A stretch of DNA of 64,000 bases, taken from Burkholderiaceae bacterium (GTDB lineage Bacteria > Pseudomonadota > Gammaproteobacteria > Burkholderiales > Burkholderiaceae_C). The stretch spans positions 1-64,000 of the forward strand of contig JAIEMS010000006.1 of the NCBI GenBank assembly GCA_019751915.1, given 5' to 3'. Made by a program: the position numbers and the translations under genes. This document shows, one piece after another, positions 51,335 to 62,738 of the stretch. How positions within the stretch are numbered: position 1 is the stretch's first letter; every line of letters starts with the position of its first letter. Under the pieces are notes generated by a model. It was given only the letters and a program-made list of their open reading frames with translations. It did not search any database and had not been told where the DNA came from.

Positions 51335-52954
51335 ATGCAACACTCCAAAATCCTCATTCTCGACTTTGGCTCCCAAGTCACGCAACTGATCGCCCGCCGG
51401 GTGCGCGAAGCCCATGTGTTCTGTGAAGTCCATCCCTGCGATGTCTCGGACGACTGGGTGCGCGAATACGCCAAAGATGGCTCCCTCAAGGGCGTGATTT
51501 TGTCGGGTAGCCACGCCAGTGTCTACGAGGAAACCACCGACCGTGCGCCCCAAGCGGTGTTCGATTTGGGTGTGCCGGTGCTGGGCATTTGCTACGGTAT
51601 GCAAACGATGGCGCAGCAGTTGGGCGGCAAGGTGGAAGGCGGTCACACGCGCGAGTTTGGCTATGCCGAAGTGCGCGCCCACGGCCACACCGCGCTGCTC
51701 CAAGACATTGCCGACTTCACCAGCGCCGAGGGCCACGGCATGCTCAAGGTCTGGATGAGCCACGGCGATAAAGTCACGCAACTGCCGCCCGGTTTCAAGC
51801 TGATGGCCAGCACGCCCAGTTGCCCGATTGCGGGCATGGCCGACGAAGAGCGCAAATACTATGCGGTGCAGTTTCACCCCGAAGTCACGCACACCGTGCA
51901 GGGTCAAGCCTTGCTGAACCGCTTTGTGCTTGGTATTTGCCAAGCCCGCCCTGACTGGATCATGGGTGACTACATTGCCGAAGCCGTCGCCAAAATCCGC
52001 GAACAAGTCGGCGATGAAGAGGTGATTTTGGGCCTGTCTGGAGGGGTTGATTCTTCGGTGGCGGCGGCGTTGATTCACCGCGCCATTGGCGACCAACTGA
52101 CCTGCGTCTTCGTCGATCATGGCCTGCTGCGCCTGAACGAGGGCGATATGGTGATGGAGATGTTCGTCGGCCAGCTCCATGCCAAGGTGGTGCGTGTTGA
52201 TGCCAGCGATTTGTTCTTGGGCAAGCTGGCTGGAGTCAGCGAGCCGGAGGCCAAGCGCAAAATCATTGGCGGTTTGTTTGTGGATGTGTTCAAGGCCGAG
52301 GCGGCCAAGCTCAAGGCCGGCGATGGCGGCCACAAGGGTGCTACCTTTTTGGCGCAGGGCACGATTTACCCCGATGTGATTGAGTCCGGTGGTGCCAAGA
52401 GCAAAAAAGCCGTCACCATCAAGAGCCACCACAACGTCGGTGGTCTGCCTGAGCAATTGGGTCTGAAGTTGCTAGAACCGCTGCGCGAACTGTTCAAGGA
52501 CGAGGTGCGCGAGTTGGGCGTGGCGCTGGGTTTGCCAGCGGGGATGGTCTATCGCCATCCGTTCCCCGGCCCCGGTTTGGGCGTGCGTATTTTGGGCGAG
52601 GTGAAAAAAGAATACGCCGACCTGCTGCGCCGTGCCGATGCCATCTTCATCGAAGAACTGCACAACTTTACCGATCCTGCCAGCGGCAAGACTTGGTATG
52701 ACCTGACCAGCCAAGCCTTTACGGTGTTTTTGCCGGTCAAGAGCGTGGGTGTGATGGGCGATGGCCGCACTTACGACTATGTGGTAGCACTGCGCGCGGT
52801 GCAAACCAGCGACTTTATGACTGCCGATTGGGCCGAGCTGCCTTACGCGCTGCTCAAAAAGGTCTCGGGCCGCATCATCAACGAAGTGCGTGGCATCAAC
52901 CGCGTCACCTACGATGTATCGAGCAAGCCACCAGCAACCATCGAGTGGGAGTAA
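51335..52954 (+). CDS. guaA: GMP synthase (glutamine-hydrolysing)
   Basis: [39 protein letters not shown]...[34 protein letters not shown]. Confidence 0.98.
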   Translation: MQHSKILILDFGSQVTQLIARRVREAHVFCEVHPCDVSDDWVREYAKDGSLKGVILSGSHASVYEETTDRAPQAVFDLGVPVLGICYGMQTMAQQLGGKVEGGHTREFGYAEVRAHGHTALLQDIADFTSAEGHGMLKVWMSHGDKVTQLPPGFKLMASTPSCPIAGMADEERKYYAVQFHPEVTHTVQGQALLNRFVLGICQARPDWIMGDYIAEAVAKIREQVGDEEVILGLSGGVDSSVAAALIHRAIGDQLTCVFVDHGLLRLNEGDMVMEMFVGQLHAKVVRVDASDLFLGKLAGVSEPEAKRKIIGGLFVDVFKAEAAKLKAGDGGHKGATFLAQGTIYPDVIESGGAKSKKAVTIKSHHNVGGLPEQLGLKLLEPLRELFKDEVRELGVALGLPAGMVYRHPFPGPGLGVRILGEVKKEYADLLRRADAIFIEELHNFTDPASGKTWYDLTSQAFTVFLPVKSVGVMGDGRTYDYVVALRAVQTSDFMTADWAELPYALLKKVSGRIINEVRGINRVTYDVSSKPPATIEWE

Positions 52955-52993
52955 AAAAGGCCGCCACAGCCACTTTTTTGAAAAATAAAGAGT

Positions 52994-53051
52994 GGTTTTG
53001 GCCTCTAGCCCTTATTCAGTCAGTATTAATTGCTATTGAATTGATAGCTAC
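52994..53051 (+). repeat. Dispersed double-dyad repeat, copy 10
   Basis: GGTTTTGGCCTCTAGCCCTTATTCAGTCAGTATTAATTGCTATTGAATTGATAGCTAC. Confidence 0.8.
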
Positions 53052-53533
53052 TTGCTCGGGGCGGCGCTCTGCTGAAAAGGTGCTCCGCCCAGCTTTGAGC
53101 CTGCCTGAAGCCCCTTTTTTGCAAACCAGCCTTGGTTCATTTCAAGCACGTAGCGCACCGGCTTGGCCGAGCAATGCGGCTCGGTGGTTTGGGGCTTCAT
53201 GTGGGCCAAATTGACGATGCTGCCATCGTCGGCCACAAAAGCGGCAGTGAGCGCCAGCAGGGTATTTTTCATCCAAAAACACTGGACGGCGGGTTGCTCA
53301 AAAACGAACAGCATGCCCTCGTGTTGGGGCATGCTCTGGCGGTGCATAAGTCCGATCTGGCGCTCTTGCGGCCCTTGTGCTACTTGAGCGTCAATCCGGT
53401 GCATACCGGCTGTCAGTTCGACGCGCGGCAAGTGCAGTTGCGGCGCTTCTTGGGCCGTGCTGGCCATGCTGGTCAGGGCTAAAACACCAGTGAGCAGGAG
53501 CGCCAGCGGTAGGCGGGTGGCAGACAAAATCAT
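53048..53533 (-). CDS. DUF192 domain-containing protein
   Basis: HRIDAQVAQGPQERQIGLMHRQSMPQHEGMLFVFEQPAVQCFWMKNTLLALTAAFVADDGSIVNLAHM. Confidence 0.93.
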   Translation of the reverse strand: MILSATRLPLALLLTGVLALTSMASTAQEAPQLHLPRVELTAGMHRIDAQVAQGPQERQIGLMHRQSMPQHEGMLFVFEQPAVQCFWMKNTLLALTAAFVADDGSIVNLAHMKPQTTEPHCSAKPVRYVLEMNQGWFAKKGLQAGSKLGGAPFQQSAAPSK

Positions 53534-53573
53534 CGGTCAGGTCTTTGGCAACAAGGGTGAAAACGCAGCCGGG

Positions 53574-53607
53574 CGTAAAAAAGCCCGCACGCAGCGGGCT
53601 ATTTTGC
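53574..53607. terminator. Bidirectional terminator-like hairpin
   Basis: AAAAAAGCCCGCACGCAGCGGGCTATTTT. Confidence 0.7.
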
Positions 53608-53652
53608 GGCAAGGCACCAAAGGCACACGCAAAGCGCAGGCCCCAGAGCGCC

Positions 53653-53874
53653 TTAGGCAGCGCGGTGCGCTCTTCTGTGGTGACGGTTTTTCTTGTGCTT
53701 GGCGCGTGCCTTGGCTTTAGCCTTGGCCTTAGCCCGGGCACCAGCGTGGGGTGCATAGGGGGCAGCGTTGGTAGCGCTGGTGTGCGCTGGAGCTGGTGCT
53801 GCGGGTGCAGGCATTTGTGCGAATGCGCCGATAGCGAAAAAGCCGGCAACCAATGCAGAGAGAATTTTGTTCAT
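53653..53874 (-). CDS. small secreted Ala/Lys-rich basic protein
   Basis: MNKILSALVAGFFAIGAFAQMPAPAAPAPAHTSATNAAPYAPHAGARAKAKAKAKARAKHKKNRHHRRAHRAA; signal peptide plus polybasic tail. Confidence 0.7.
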   Translation of the reverse strand: MNKILSALVAGFFAIGAFAQMPAPAAPAPAHTSATNAAPYAPHAGARAKAKAKAKARAKHKKNRHHRRAHRAA

Positions 53875-54058
53875 GGTGAACTTTCAATAGAAAACAGGAT
53901 CAACGTGCATCGCAAATATACGACGACGCTGTAGCGTAACGCCGCACAGTGTAGTTTATTGCCAGAATTGGCACTTTTTTTGTCGGTAGAATCAACGTGC
54001 TTAAGAGAGCTTTGCCCAACTTACTGAAATTTTTCAGTCCTACAGGAGACCCCCGCAC

Positions 54059-55318
54059 ATGACCAGCTACCAGCACATCAAGGTGCCTGCCGAAGGCCAG
54101 AAAATCACTGTCAATGCCGATACGTCGCTCAATGTGCCGGATCAGCCTATCATCCCATTCATCGAAGGCGATGGCACCGGTGCAGACATCACCCCCGTGA
54201 TGCTCAAGGTGGTCGATGCAGCCGTGGCCAAGGCCTACGGTGGCAAGCGCAAGATCCACTGGATGGAAGTTTATGCCGGTGAAAAGTCCACCAAGGTCTA
54301 TGGCCCTGACGTGTGGCTGCCTGAAGAAAGCCTGCACGCGATCAAAGACTACGTGGTCTCGATCAAAGGCCCACTGACCACCCCCGTCGGCGGTGGCATC
54401 CGTTCGCTGAACGTGGCCCTGCGCCAAGAGCTGGACCTGTACGTTTGCTTGCGCCCGATCCAGTACTTTGATGGCGTGCCTTCGCCCGTCAAAGAGCCAC
54501 AAAAAACCAACATGATCATCTTCCGTGAAAACTCGGAAGACATCTACGCTGGCATCGAATTTGAAGCCGAAAGCGAAAAGGCCAAGAAGCTGATCAAAAT
54601 CTTGCAAGAAGATTTTGGTGTCAAGAAAATCCGCTTCCCTGAAACCTCCGGCATCGGCATCAAGCCCGTCTCGCGCGAAGGCACGGAACGTCTGGTGCGC
54701 AAGGCCATTCAATACGCCATTGACAACGACAAGTCCAGCGTGACCATCGTTCACAAGGGCAACATCATGAAGTTCACCGAAGGTGGCTTCCGTGACTGGT
54801 CTTACGGTCTGGCCGCCAAAGAGTTTGGTGCTGAACTGATCGACGGCGGCCCTTGGATGCAATTCAAGAACCCCAAGACTGGCAAAGAAATCACCGTCAA
54901 AGACAGCATTGCCGATGCCTTCTTGCAACAGATTTTGCTGCGTCCAGCCGAGTACTCGGTCATCGCTACGCTGAACCTGAACGGCGACTACGTCTCTGAC
55001 GCGCTGGCAGCCCAAGTCGGTGGTATCGGTATCGCTCCCGGTGCCAACCTGTCCGACACCATCGCCATGTTTGAAGCCACCCACGGCACGGCCCCCAAGT
55101 ACGCTGGCAAGGACTACGTGAACCCCGGTTCCGAAATTCTGTCGGCTGAAATGATGCTGCGCCACATGGGCTGGATTGAAGCGGCTGACCTCATCATCAG
55201 CTCGATGAAGAAGTCGATTGCCAGCAAGAAAGTGACCTATGACTTCGCACGCCTGATGGACGGCGCTACGCAAGTGAGCTGCTCGGGCTTTGGTCAAGTC
55301 ATGATCGACAACATGTAA
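54059..55318 (+). CDS. icd: NADP-dependent isocitrate dehydrogenase
   Basis: [56 protein letters not shown]...[17 protein letters not shown]. Confidence 0.97.
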   Translation: MTSYQHIKVPAEGQKITVNADTSLNVPDQPIIPFIEGDGTGADITPVMLKVVDAAVAKAYGGKRKIHWMEVYAGEKSTKVYGPDVWLPEESLHAIKDYVVSIKGPLTTPVGGGIRSLNVALRQELDLYVCLRPIQYFDGVPSPVKEPQKTNMIIFRENSEDIYAGIEFEAESEKAKKLIKILQEDFGVKKIRFPETSGIGIKPVSREGTERLVRKAIQYAIDNDKSSVTIVHKGNIMKFTEGGFRDWSYGLAAKEFGAELIDGGPWMQFKNPKTGKEITVKDSIADAFLQQILLRPAEYSVIATLNLNGDYVSDALAAQVGGIGIAPGANLSDTIAMFEATHGTAPKYAGKDYVNPGSEILSAEMMLRHMGWIEAADLIISSMKKSIASKKVTYDFARLMDGATQVSCSGFGQVMIDNM

Positions 55319-55357
55319 TTTGTTGCTCCGGCTGCCACAGCTGTGGCTCCAGACTCC

Positions 55358-55388
55358 AACCCCGCCCCTTCAAGGCGGGGTTTTTTTA
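55358..55388 (+). terminator. Terminator of icd
   Basis: CCCCGCCCCTTCAAGGCGGGGTTTTTTT. Confidence 0.9.
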
Positions 55389-55430
55389 TGGTGCGCCCGG
55401 CAGAACTCGCCAGCACACCGCGCTGGCGAA

Positions 55431-55784
55431 TCAGCCAGCAGCACCAGCCTGAATGCGCTCCCACAGCGCTTGTACCTCGGGCGTTTGTGGACTGGCGGAG
55501 GGGGCATGGGTCAGCATGCGCACCAGCACCCCCACTTGTGGCGGCAATGGCCCCAGAAAACGCACTCCATCCCCGTCGGCTATCAGCAAGGTCGGAAACG
55601 TTTCTACGTCCAGATCACCAACCAAGTCGGCCTCGTCCTCAACGTCTAACCAAACAAAGCGCAGGTGCGGATACTGCGCAGCCACAGAATCGAACACGGT
55701 GCGGTAGGCCTCGCAGGTGCGGCACCAAGCCGCGCACAAGCACACGACCCAACCAGAAGCAAAAGAAGCGGTTTCAGCGACCAT
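55431..55784 (-). CDS. thioredoxin family protein
   Basis: GWVVCLCAAWCRTCEAYRTVFDSVAAQYPHLRFVWLDVEDEADLVGDLDVETFPTLLIADG; AAWCRTC motif. Confidence 0.88.
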   Translation of the reverse strand: MVAETASFASGWVVCLCAAWCRTCEAYRTVFDSVAAQYPHLRFVWLDVEDEADLVGDLDVETFPTLLIADGDGVRFLGPLPPQVGVLVRMLTHAPSASPQTPEVQALWERIQAGAAG

Positions 55785-55932
55785 CACAAAAAGGCTCAAA
55801 AAGGTAGAAAGGGGATTGCCGAGCAAAAGGTGCTGCCGATTGTGGCCGCTCTTGCGCTGGCTTGGCGTTGCTGCCCATAGGGTATTGGTCGCTTGGGTTT
55901 CTTTTTTTCTGAAAAGAGGTACTCTTAGCGCT

Positions 55933-56151
55933 ATGTCCGACCCCAACAGCCCCGAAAGCCACTACGACCGCGCAGTCGCGCATGGGTTTTTGACTGGGCG
56001 CTCCGAAGAAGAAGTCGTCTCGCTTTGGGCGCGCATGATTGACCTCATCAACAACGCCCACATGACCCCCCACGATGCCGCTGCCGTCGTGATTGCCGAG
56101 GAGGCAAGGGCCAAGCAAAAGAAAATACCACCCAGAACCCCACTGGGCTAA
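55933..56151 (+). CDS. small hypothetical protein
   Basis: MSDPNSPESHYDRAVAHGFLTGRSEEEVVSLWARMIDLINNAHMTPHDAAAVVIAEEARAKQKK; plausible coding composition, no family recognised. Confidence 0.6.
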   Translation: MSDPNSPESHYDRAVAHGFLTGRSEEEVVSLWARMIDLINNAHMTPHDAAAVVIAEEARAKQKKIPPRTPLG

Positions 56152-56181
56152 TCGGGTGCAGGCCAGTGGATTTTTGCAGCG

Positions 56182-56754
56182 TTATTTTTTCACGCGGGCG
56201 CGAATTTCAGGCAAGGCCTTTTGCAGGTAGTAAACCATCGACCACACCGTCAGCACTGCTGCGGCCCAAATCAACCACGTGCCCCAAACGCCGGTGTCGA
56301 TCACCCCGAATAATCGGCCATCGTAAAGCAGGAACGGAATCGCAATCATCTGCACCGTGGTTTTGAGTTTGCCCAAAATATGCACGGCCACGCTGCGCGA
56401 GGCACCAATCTGTGCCATCCATTCACGCAGCGCTGAGATCGCAATTTCACGGCCAATGATGATGAGGGCCACAAAGACATCAGCGCGGTGTAGATGCACC
56501 AGCACCAGCAGCGAAGCGCAGACCAAAAACTTATCGGCCACGGGGTCAAGAAAGGCCCCAAACGAGGAGGTTTGGTTGAGTTTGCGGGCCAAGTAGCCAT
56601 CGAGCCAATCGGTGGCGGCAAAGACAACAAACATCACCGTGGCCAGCAGGTTGCGCATGGCTTCATTGAGCGGGGTGTAGAAAAACACCCCCACGATCAA
56701 AGGTATCGCGACAATGCGCGTCCAAGTCATGATGGTGGGAATGGTCCAAAACAT
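56182..56754 (-). CDS. pgsA: CDP-diacylglycerol--glycerol-3-phosphate 3-phosphatidyltransferase
   Basis: FVVFAATDWLDGYLARKLNQTSSFGAFLDPVADKFLVCASL; CDP-alcohol transferase motif. Confidence 0.96.
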   Translation of the reverse strand: MFWTIPTIMTWTRIVAIPLIVGVFFYTPLNEAMRNLLATVMFVVFAATDWLDGYLARKLNQTSSFGAFLDPVADKFLVCASLLVLVHLHRADVFVALIIIGREIAISALREWMAQIGASRSVAVHILGKLKTTVQMIAIPFLLYDGRLFGVIDTGVWGTWLIWAAAVLTVWSMVYYLQKALPEIRARVKK

Positions 56755-56805
56755 GGGCGCGATTGTGTCATGACCGCCATTGCCCCCAAAAATGGAGCGT
56801 CACGT

Positions 56806-58743
56806 TTAGCGTAAGGCTTGGTAAATGACCTCGGCCAATGCAGGCGATATGCCATCGACGGTGCGCAGGTCTTGAACGCTGGCCGATGCCACGCCGCGCA
56901 CCCCGCCAAACTGTTGCAACAAGCGGGCCCGTTTTTTTGGGCCAATACCGGGAATATCCTCCAGTTGGCTGGCCCCGACCCGCACTTTGGCCCGCGCAGC
57001 GCGCATACCCGTGATGGCAAAGCGGTGGGCTTCATCGCGAATCTGCGCCACCAGCATCAGTGCAGCCGAGTCTTTGCCCAAAGACACTTTAGCCCGGCCA
57101 TCGGCAAACACCAATTCTTCCAGCCCTACTTTGCGGCCTTCGCCTTTTTCAACCCCGACGATGCGCGAGACATCCAGCCCCAGTGCGGTAAACACTTCGC
57201 GCGCCACCCCGACTTGGCCTTTGCCACCATCGACCAGCACCAAGTCGGGCAGACGGGCTTGGCTGCCGCCGCCAGCCTCGTGCAGCGCCTGAGCCACCTT
57301 GCTGTAACGCCGCTCCAGCACTTGGCGCATGGCGGCGTAGTCGTCGCCGCCCGTAATACCTTCTATTTTGTAGCGGCGGTATTGGCTGGCCTGCATTTTG
57401 TGCTGCTCAAACACCACACACGAGGCTTGCGTCGCTTCGCCCGAGGTGTGCGAGATGTCAAAACATTCAATCCGCAACAGGGCTAAATCTTCTTGGGGCA
57501 CATCCAGCACCTGTGCCAGCGCACGGGTACGCGCCTGCTGTGAGCCTTCTTCGGCCAGCAAACGCGCGAGCTGTAAGTCGGCATTGTGTTGTGCCATGTC
57601 GAGCCACGCGCGGCGCTGTTGGCGCGGTTGGTGAACCGCCACCATGCGTTGGCCGCTTTGTTCTGACAGCACCTGCAACAGGGCTTTGCTGACCGGAGCG
57701 CTGCTGACCAAAATCGGCGGCACCGGGTGCCCGACATAGTGCTGGAGGATAAAAGCGTGCAGCACCCGCGTCTCGATGGAGTCATGTCCCTCTGTGCTTG
57801 GAGCGTCTTCATCGGGCTGAAACATGGCCGCAGCTTCTTGTACCTGCACCGGAAAATAGGCCCGGTCGCCCAAATGCCGGCCACCGCGCACCATGGCCAG
57901 ATTGACGCAGGCCCGCCCGCCTTGCACCCGTGCCGCCAAAATGTCCACATCTTTATCGGACACGGTTTCGATGGCCTGTTGGTGCAAAACCCGCGATAGC
58001 GCTGTGATTTGGTCGCGCAGTTGGGCCGCTTGCTCAAACTCCAGCCGTTCGGAGTGGGCCGCCATGCTCGCCTGTAGCTGCCCGAGCACGTCGTGGGTTT
58101 CGCCGCGCAGCAGGGCCTCGGCATGGGCCACATCGTGCGCGTAGGTCTGGGGGTCGATCAGGCCGATGCACGGGGCGGTGCAGCGCTTGATTTGGTAGAG
58201 CAGACAGGGCCGGGTGCGGTTGGCAAACACGCTGTCCTCGCAGGTGCGCAGGCGAAAGACTTTTTGCAGCAGTTCGATGGTCTCTTTGACGGCCCAGCCG
58301 CTGGGGTAGGGGCCAAAATAGCGGTGTTTGGCATCGACAGCGCCTCGGTAGTAGCCTAGGCGGGCAAAGCGCTGTCCCGGTGTGTGGCCTGTGCCGTCTT
58401 GGGCCGCGAGGCCGGTGATCTTCAGGTAGGGGTAGCTTTTATCGTCGCGAAACAAAATGTTGTAGCGCGGTTGCAACGACTTGATGAGGTTGTTTTCTAG
58501 CAGCAGCGCTTCAGCCTCGGAGCGCACCACCGTGGTTTCGAGCCGGGCAATTTTGCCCACCATGTGGCCGATACGGGTCTCGCCGTGGTTTTTTTGAAAA
58601 TAACTGGCAACACGCCGCTTCAGGTGCAGCGCTTTGCCCACGTACAGCAGCGCGCCTTGGGCATCAAAGTAGCGATAGACTCCCGGCAGCGCGGGCAACG
58701 CAGCCACCTGCGCGAGGAGTTCTTCAGAATAGGCATCAGACAT
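56806..58743 (-). CDS. uvrC: excinuclease ABC subunit C
   Basis: [58 protein letters not shown]...; GIY-YIG and C-terminal HhH. Confidence 0.97.
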   Translation of the reverse strand: MSDAYSEELLAQVAALPALPGVYRYFDAQGALLYVGKALHLKRRVASYFQKNHGETRIGHMVGKIARLETTVVRSEAEALLLENNLIKSLQPRYNILFRDDKSYPYLKITGLAAQDGTGHTPGQRFARLGYYRGAVDAKHRYFGPYPSGWAVKETIELLQKVFRLRTCEDSVFANRTRPCLLYQIKRCTAPCIGLIDPQTYAHDVAHAEALLRGETHDVLGQLQASMAAHSERLEFEQAAQLRDQITALSRVLHQQAIETVSDKDVDILAARVQGGRACVNLAMVRGGRHLGDRAYFPVQVQEAAAMFQPDEDAPSTEGHDSIETRVLHAFILQHYVGHPVPPILVSSAPVSKALLQVLSEQSGQRMVAVHQPRQQRRAWLDMAQHNADLQLARLLAEEGSQQARTRALAQVLDVPQEDLALLRIECFDISHTSGEATQASCVVFEQHKMQASQYRRYKIEGITGGDDYAAMRQVLERRYSKVAQALHEAGGGSQARLPDLVLVDGGKGQVGVAREVFTALGLDVSRIVGVEKGEGRKVGLEELVFADGRAKVSLGKDSAALMLVAQIRDEAHRFAITGMRAARAKVRVGASQLEDIPGIGPKKRARLLQQFGGVRGVASASVQDLRTVDGISPALAEVIYQALR

Positions 58744-58752
58744 AGCGCTATT

Positions 58753-59904
58753 GTGCAAAATCACCACGCCCCATTTTTTCCGGCCCAACAATGGGATATT
58801 TTTTGCCGCGTCATCGATAACTTTGGCGATATGGGCGTGTGCTGGCGTTTGGCTTGCGCTTTGGCCGCCCGAGGCCAGCAGGTGCGCTTGTGGACAGACG
58901 ATGCTTCGGCGCTGGCGTGGATGGCACCGCAGGGCTGCACAGGGGTGCAGGTGCGCGCTTGGGGCAGTGCGTTTTTGCCCGACGAACGCCCCAGCGATGT
59001 ATGGGTCGAGGCCTTTGGTTGCGAGATTGCTCCTGATTTCATAGCTACTAGCGTAAGCCAATCGAGCGCTAGAGGCCAAAAACCTTCATGGATCAACCTC
59101 GAATACCTTTCCGCCGAGCGCTACGTTGAGCGCTGCCACGCTCTGCCCTCGCCGGTGCAACAAGGCCCGGCGGCAGGCTGGACAAAATGGTTTTTCTACC
59201 CCGGCTTCACCCCGGCCACGGGCGGGTTGCTGCGCGAGTCTGATTTACTCCAGCGTCAAGCCGATTTTGATGTAGCCGCTTGGCGCAGCGCCCAGCCCAG
59301 AGCCGCCGATGCCACCAGCACCACGCCACCGAATGCCCGTTGGGTGTCCTTGTTTTGCTACGAGCCTGTGGCATTGCCCGCTTTACTGGCACAGTGCGCG
59401 CAGGCCACCACCGCCACGCGGCTGCTGGTCACGCCGGGCCGGGCTACAGCGGCCACACAGGCCATTGGGCATGAAAAAAGCAATCAAATAGCCAACCAGC
59501 CCTTGTCTGGCAACACTAATCTGCTATCAATTTCATACTTGCCAGCGGTGACGCAAGCGGAGTTTGACGAGATGCTCTGGGCCTGCGATGTAAATTTCGT
59601 CCGGGGCGAAGACTCGCTGGTGCGCGCACTGTGGGCGGGCAAACCGCTGGTGTGGCAAATTTACCCCCAAACCGACAACGCCCACCACGCCAAGCTGCAA
59701 GCCTTCCTTGATTGGTTGCAAGCGCCGGTCTCACTGCGCCAATTTCATGCAGTTTGGAATGGGCTGATCGATGCACCGCTGCCTGAATTGAGCGCCGCTA
59801 CGTTGCAAGAATGGAGCGATTGCATCGGTGCAGCCCGTGCCCGATTGCTGACGCAAAGTGATTTGTTGAGCCAACTAATGGGTTTTTGCAGCCGAGAACG
59901 CTAA
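58753..59904 (+). CDS. earP: EF-P arginine rhamnosyltransferase EarP
   Basis: [37 protein letters not shown]...[21 protein letters not shown]...[46 protein letters not shown]; adjacent to efp. Confidence 0.95.
   Translation: MQNHHAPFFPAQQWDIFCRVIDNFGDMGVCWRLACALAARGQQVRLWTDDASALAWMAPQGCTGVQVRAWGSAFLPDERPSDVWVEAFGCEIAPDFIATSVSQSSARGQKPSWINLEYLSAERYVERCHALPSPVQQGPAAGWTKWFFYPGFTPATGGLLRESDLLQRQADFDVAAWRSAQPRAADATSTTPPNARWVSLFCYEPVALPALLAQCAQATTATRLLVTPGRATAATQAIGHEKSNQIANQPLSGNTNLLSISYLPAVTQAEFDEMLWACDVNFVRGEDSLVRALWAGKPLVWQIYPQTDNAHHAKLQAFLDWLQAPVSLRQFHAVWNGLIDAPLPELSAATLQEWSDCIGAARARLLTQSDLLSQLMGFCSRER
59029..59083 (-). repeat. Dispersed double-dyad repeat, copy 11 (inside earP)
   Basis: GCTCCTGATTTCATAGCTACTAGCGTAAGCCAATCGAGCGCTAGAGGCCAAAAACC; encodes [18 protein letters not shown]. 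Confidence 0.75.
59490..59538 (+). repeat. Dispersed double-dyad repeat, copy 12 (inside earP, diverged)
   Basis: CCAGCCCTTGTCTGGCAACACTAATCTGCTATCAATTTCATAC; partial match to consensus, in frame within earP. Confidence 0.45.
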
Positions 59905-60005
59905 AATCCACGGTTTTGCGCGAATCCGCCGGGCACGCTGTTGTGCTGGCCTCGCGCGTCTCCCGCCGCCCACGCATTGAGCGGCCCCAACCCAAGCAAC
60001 CTGCT

Positions 60006-60560
60006 ATGAAAATCGCTCAAGAAATCCGCGCCGGCAACGTCATCATGCACGGCAAGGATCCGATGGTCGTCCTCAAGACCGAATACGCCCGTGGCGGCCG
60101 CGGTGCAGCCACCGTCCGGATGAAGCTCAAGAGCCTGATCGGTAACTTTGGCACCGAAGTCGTCTTCAAGGCCGACGACAAAATCGACAACGTGATTCTG
60201 GACAAGAAAGAGTGCACCTACTCCTACTTTGCCGATCCGATGTACGTTTGCATGGACACCGAGTTCAACCAATACGAAGTCGAAGCCGAAAACATGGGCG
60301 ACTCGCTGAACTACCTCGAAGACGGCATGACCGTCGAAGTGGTGTTCTACGACGGCAAGGCCATCTCGGTCGAGCTGCCTACCAGCGTCGAGCGCGAAAT
60401 CACTTGGACAGAACCCGCCGTCAAGGGCGACACCTCTGGCAAAGTGCTCAAGCCCGCCAAGATCGCTACCGGCTTTGAAGTGCCCGTGCCATTGTTTGTC
60501 AGCCAAGGCGACAAGATCGAAATCGACACCCGTACCGGCGAATACCGCAAGCGCGTGTAA
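60006..60560 (+). CDS. efp: elongation factor P
   Basis: [61 protein letters not shown]. Confidence 0.98.
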   Translation: MKIAQEIRAGNVIMHGKDPMVVLKTEYARGGRGAATVRMKLKSLIGNFGTEVVFKADDKIDNVILDKKECTYSYFADPMYVCMDTEFNQYEVEAENMGDSLNYLEDGMTVEVVFYDGKAISVELPTSVEREITWTEPAVKGDTSGKVLKPAKIATGFEVPVPLFVSQGDKIEIDTRTGEYRKRV

Positions 60561-60574
60561 TGGCCCTGCGGCAA

Positions 60575-60606
60575 CAAAAAGGCTTCCCTTGGGAAGCCTT
60601 TTTTTA
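60575..60606 (+). terminator. Terminator of efp
   Basis: AAAAAGGCTTCCCTTGGGAAGCCTTTTTTT. Confidence 0.9.
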
Positions 60607-60623
60607 TGGGCCAGTGTGGTTTT

Positions 60624-62015
60624 TTACACTGGCAATGCCACCAAGTCGTGACCGCGCACGCCCACAATACGTGCCTTGGTAAATTCGCCCACCTTCATCG
60701 TCTTGCTGAGTTTTTCTGGTGGCAGCAACTGCACCGTGCCATCAATCTCTGGCGCATCGGCGTAGGTGCGGCCCACGCCGCCCTTGCGACCCAAGCCGGG
60801 GGCCGAATCGACCAGCACCTGCATGGTGGCTCCCACGCGGCGCTGGAGCTTGGCAATCGACACCTCTTCCGCCACGGCCATGAAGCGCGAGCGGCGCTCC
60901 TCGCGCAGCTCTAGGGGCAGCATGCCGGGCAAGGCATTGGCAGCGGCACCGCTGACATCGCTGTAGGCAAAGCAGCCAGCGCGGTCAATTTGTGCTTCGC
61001 GCAAAAAGTCCAGCAGGTGCTGGAATTCTTCTTCGGTCTCGCCCGGGAAACCGGCAATAAAAGTGCTGCGAATCACGATATCGGGGCAAGCCTCACGCCA
61101 GCGCTGAATGCGTTCGAGATTTTTCTCGCCGCTGGCCGGGCGCTTCATGCGCTTGAGCACATCGGGGTGGCTGTGCTGAAACGGCACATCCAAATAGGGC
61201 AGTACCAAGCCCGAAGCCATCAGCGGGATGACTTCATCGACGCTGGGGTACGGATAAACATAGTGCAAACGCACCCAAGCACCGTAGGGGGCGGCAATTT
61301 CGCCCAAGGTTTGCACCAATTCAAGCATCCGCGTCTTGACCGGCTTGCCGTCCCAGAAGCCGGTGCGGTATTTGACATCCACGCCATAAGCCGAGGTATC
61401 TTGGCTGATGACCAGCAGCTCTTTAACCCCCCCTTCAAACAAGGCCTTGGCTTCGGACAGCACATCGCCCACTGGCCGCGAGACCAAATCGCCGCGCATC
61501 GATGGAATGATGCAAAAAGTGCAGCGGTGGTTGCAGCCTTCACTGATTTTCAGGTAAGCGTAGTGCCGGGGTGTGAGTTTGATGCCGGCCACGCCAAAGC
61601 TGCCGGGCACCAAGTCGATGAAGGGGTCGTGGGGCTTGGGTAAGTTGTGGTGGACAGCATCCATGACCTCTTGGGTGGCATGGGGGCCGGTGACGGCCAG
61701 CACACTGGGGTGCATCTCGCGCACCAAGTTGCCACCGCTTTGGCCGGCGCGTGCGCCCAAGCAGCCGGTCACGATGACCTTGCCGTTTTCGGCCAGCGCT
61801 TCGCCGATGGTGTCGAGGCTTTCGCGCACGGCATCGTCAATAAAACCGCAGGTGTTGACGATGACCAAATCGGCACCGTCGAAGGTTTTGGAGGTTTGGT
61901 AACCCTCAGCGCTCAGTTGCGTGAGGATCAACTCAGAGTCCGTCAATGCCTTAGGGCAACCAAGGCTGACGAATCCGATTTTGGGTATTTTGGCGGGGGA
62001 TGGAGCTTCAATCAT
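60624..62015 (-). CDS. rimO: ribosomal protein S12 methylthiotransferase
   Basis: [28 protein letters not shown]...[24 protein letters not shown]. Confidence 0.97.
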   Translation of the reverse strand: MIEAPSPAKIPKIGFVSLGCPKALTDSELILTQLSAEGYQTSKTFDGADLVIVNTCGFIDDAVRESLDTIGEALAENGKVIVTGCLGARAGQSGGNLVREMHPSVLAVTGPHATQEVMDAVHHNLPKPHDPFIDLVPGSFGVAGIKLTPRHYAYLKISEGCNHRCTFCIIPSMRGDLVSRPVGDVLSEAKALFEGGVKELLVISQDTSAYGVDVKYRTGFWDGKPVKTRMLELVQTLGEIAAPYGAWVRLHYVYPYPSVDEVIPLMASGLVLPYLDVPFQHSHPDVLKRMKRPASGEKNLERIQRWREACPDIVIRSTFIAGFPGETEEEFQHLLDFLREAQIDRAGCFAYSDVSGAAANALPGMLPLELREERRSRFMAVAEEVSIAKLQRRVGATMQVLVDSAPGLGRKGGVGRTYADAPEIDGTVQLLPPEKLSKTMKVGEFTKARIVGVRGHDLVALPV

Positions 62016-62058
62016 GCCCCTATTGTCCCCGCATTGGGCTGTTCAGGTGCTGGCAGGG

Positions 62059-62661
62059 TTAGCGTTTGAGGCCCAGCACCCCGAGCATTTGCTCGGTTTG
62101 TTGTTGCATTTTTTCTTGCATTTGCGTCACCATCGTGCGCGACTGCTCGGCGTAATTTCCCATCAGACCCTGCAACATGGGCGATTGGGTGCTCATAAAT
62201 TGGGCCCAAATCTCGGGTGTCACACTGGGCGACTGCTCGGCCATTTTGGTTTGCATATCGGTAAAGAGCTGAACATTCTTTTCGAGGTAGCTGCCCATAA
62301 ACCCCTGCATGGCATGGCCATAGACCCGAATGATGTTGGACAAAACGGCCTCTGTGAACAGCGGGGCACCGCCAGCTTCTTCTTCCAAAATGATTTGCAG
62401 CAAAATGCTGCGCGTAATGTCTTCTCCGGTTTTGGCATCGCGCACCACCAAGTTTTTGTGGGCCATTACCAACTGCTTGACTTCTACCAGCGTGATGTAG
62501 CTGGAGGTATCGGTGTCATAGAGGCGTCGGTTGGGGTATTTTTTAATGACGCGCTGCGCTGCCTTAGCGGCAGGCACAGGTTCTTTTTCTTGCACTGGCG
62601 ACTCCTCGGGCGATGATGCCCATTGTTTAGATTGCATTGCGGCTGATTTTAGGATGCCCAC
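62059..62661 (-). CDS. phaR: polyhydroxyalkanoate synthesis repressor PhaR
   Basis: RVIKKYPNRRLYDTDTSSYITLVEVKQLVMAHKNLVVRDAKTGEDITRSILLQIILEEE. Confidence 0.96.
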   Translation of the reverse strand: MGILKSAAMQSKQWASSPEESPVQEKEPVPAAKAAQRVIKKYPNRRLYDTDTSSYITLVEVKQLVMAHKNLVVRDAKTGEDITRSILLQIILEEEAGGAPLFTEAVLSNIIRVYGHAMQGFMGSYLEKNVQLFTDMQTKMAEQSPSVTPEIWAQFMSTQSPMLQGLMGNYAEQSRTMVTQMQEKMQQQTEQMLGVLGLKR

Positions 62662-62738
62662 ATGAAGATTTACTGATACCAGCAGTGCCCTGCATGGTTC
62701 ACAATGGTGTCGCTTCCATCAACCATTCCACCGGATTA

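Noticed and set aside
53900-55297. 465-aa minus-strand ORF over icd
   Set aside because: Antisense shadow of isocitrate dehydrogenase.
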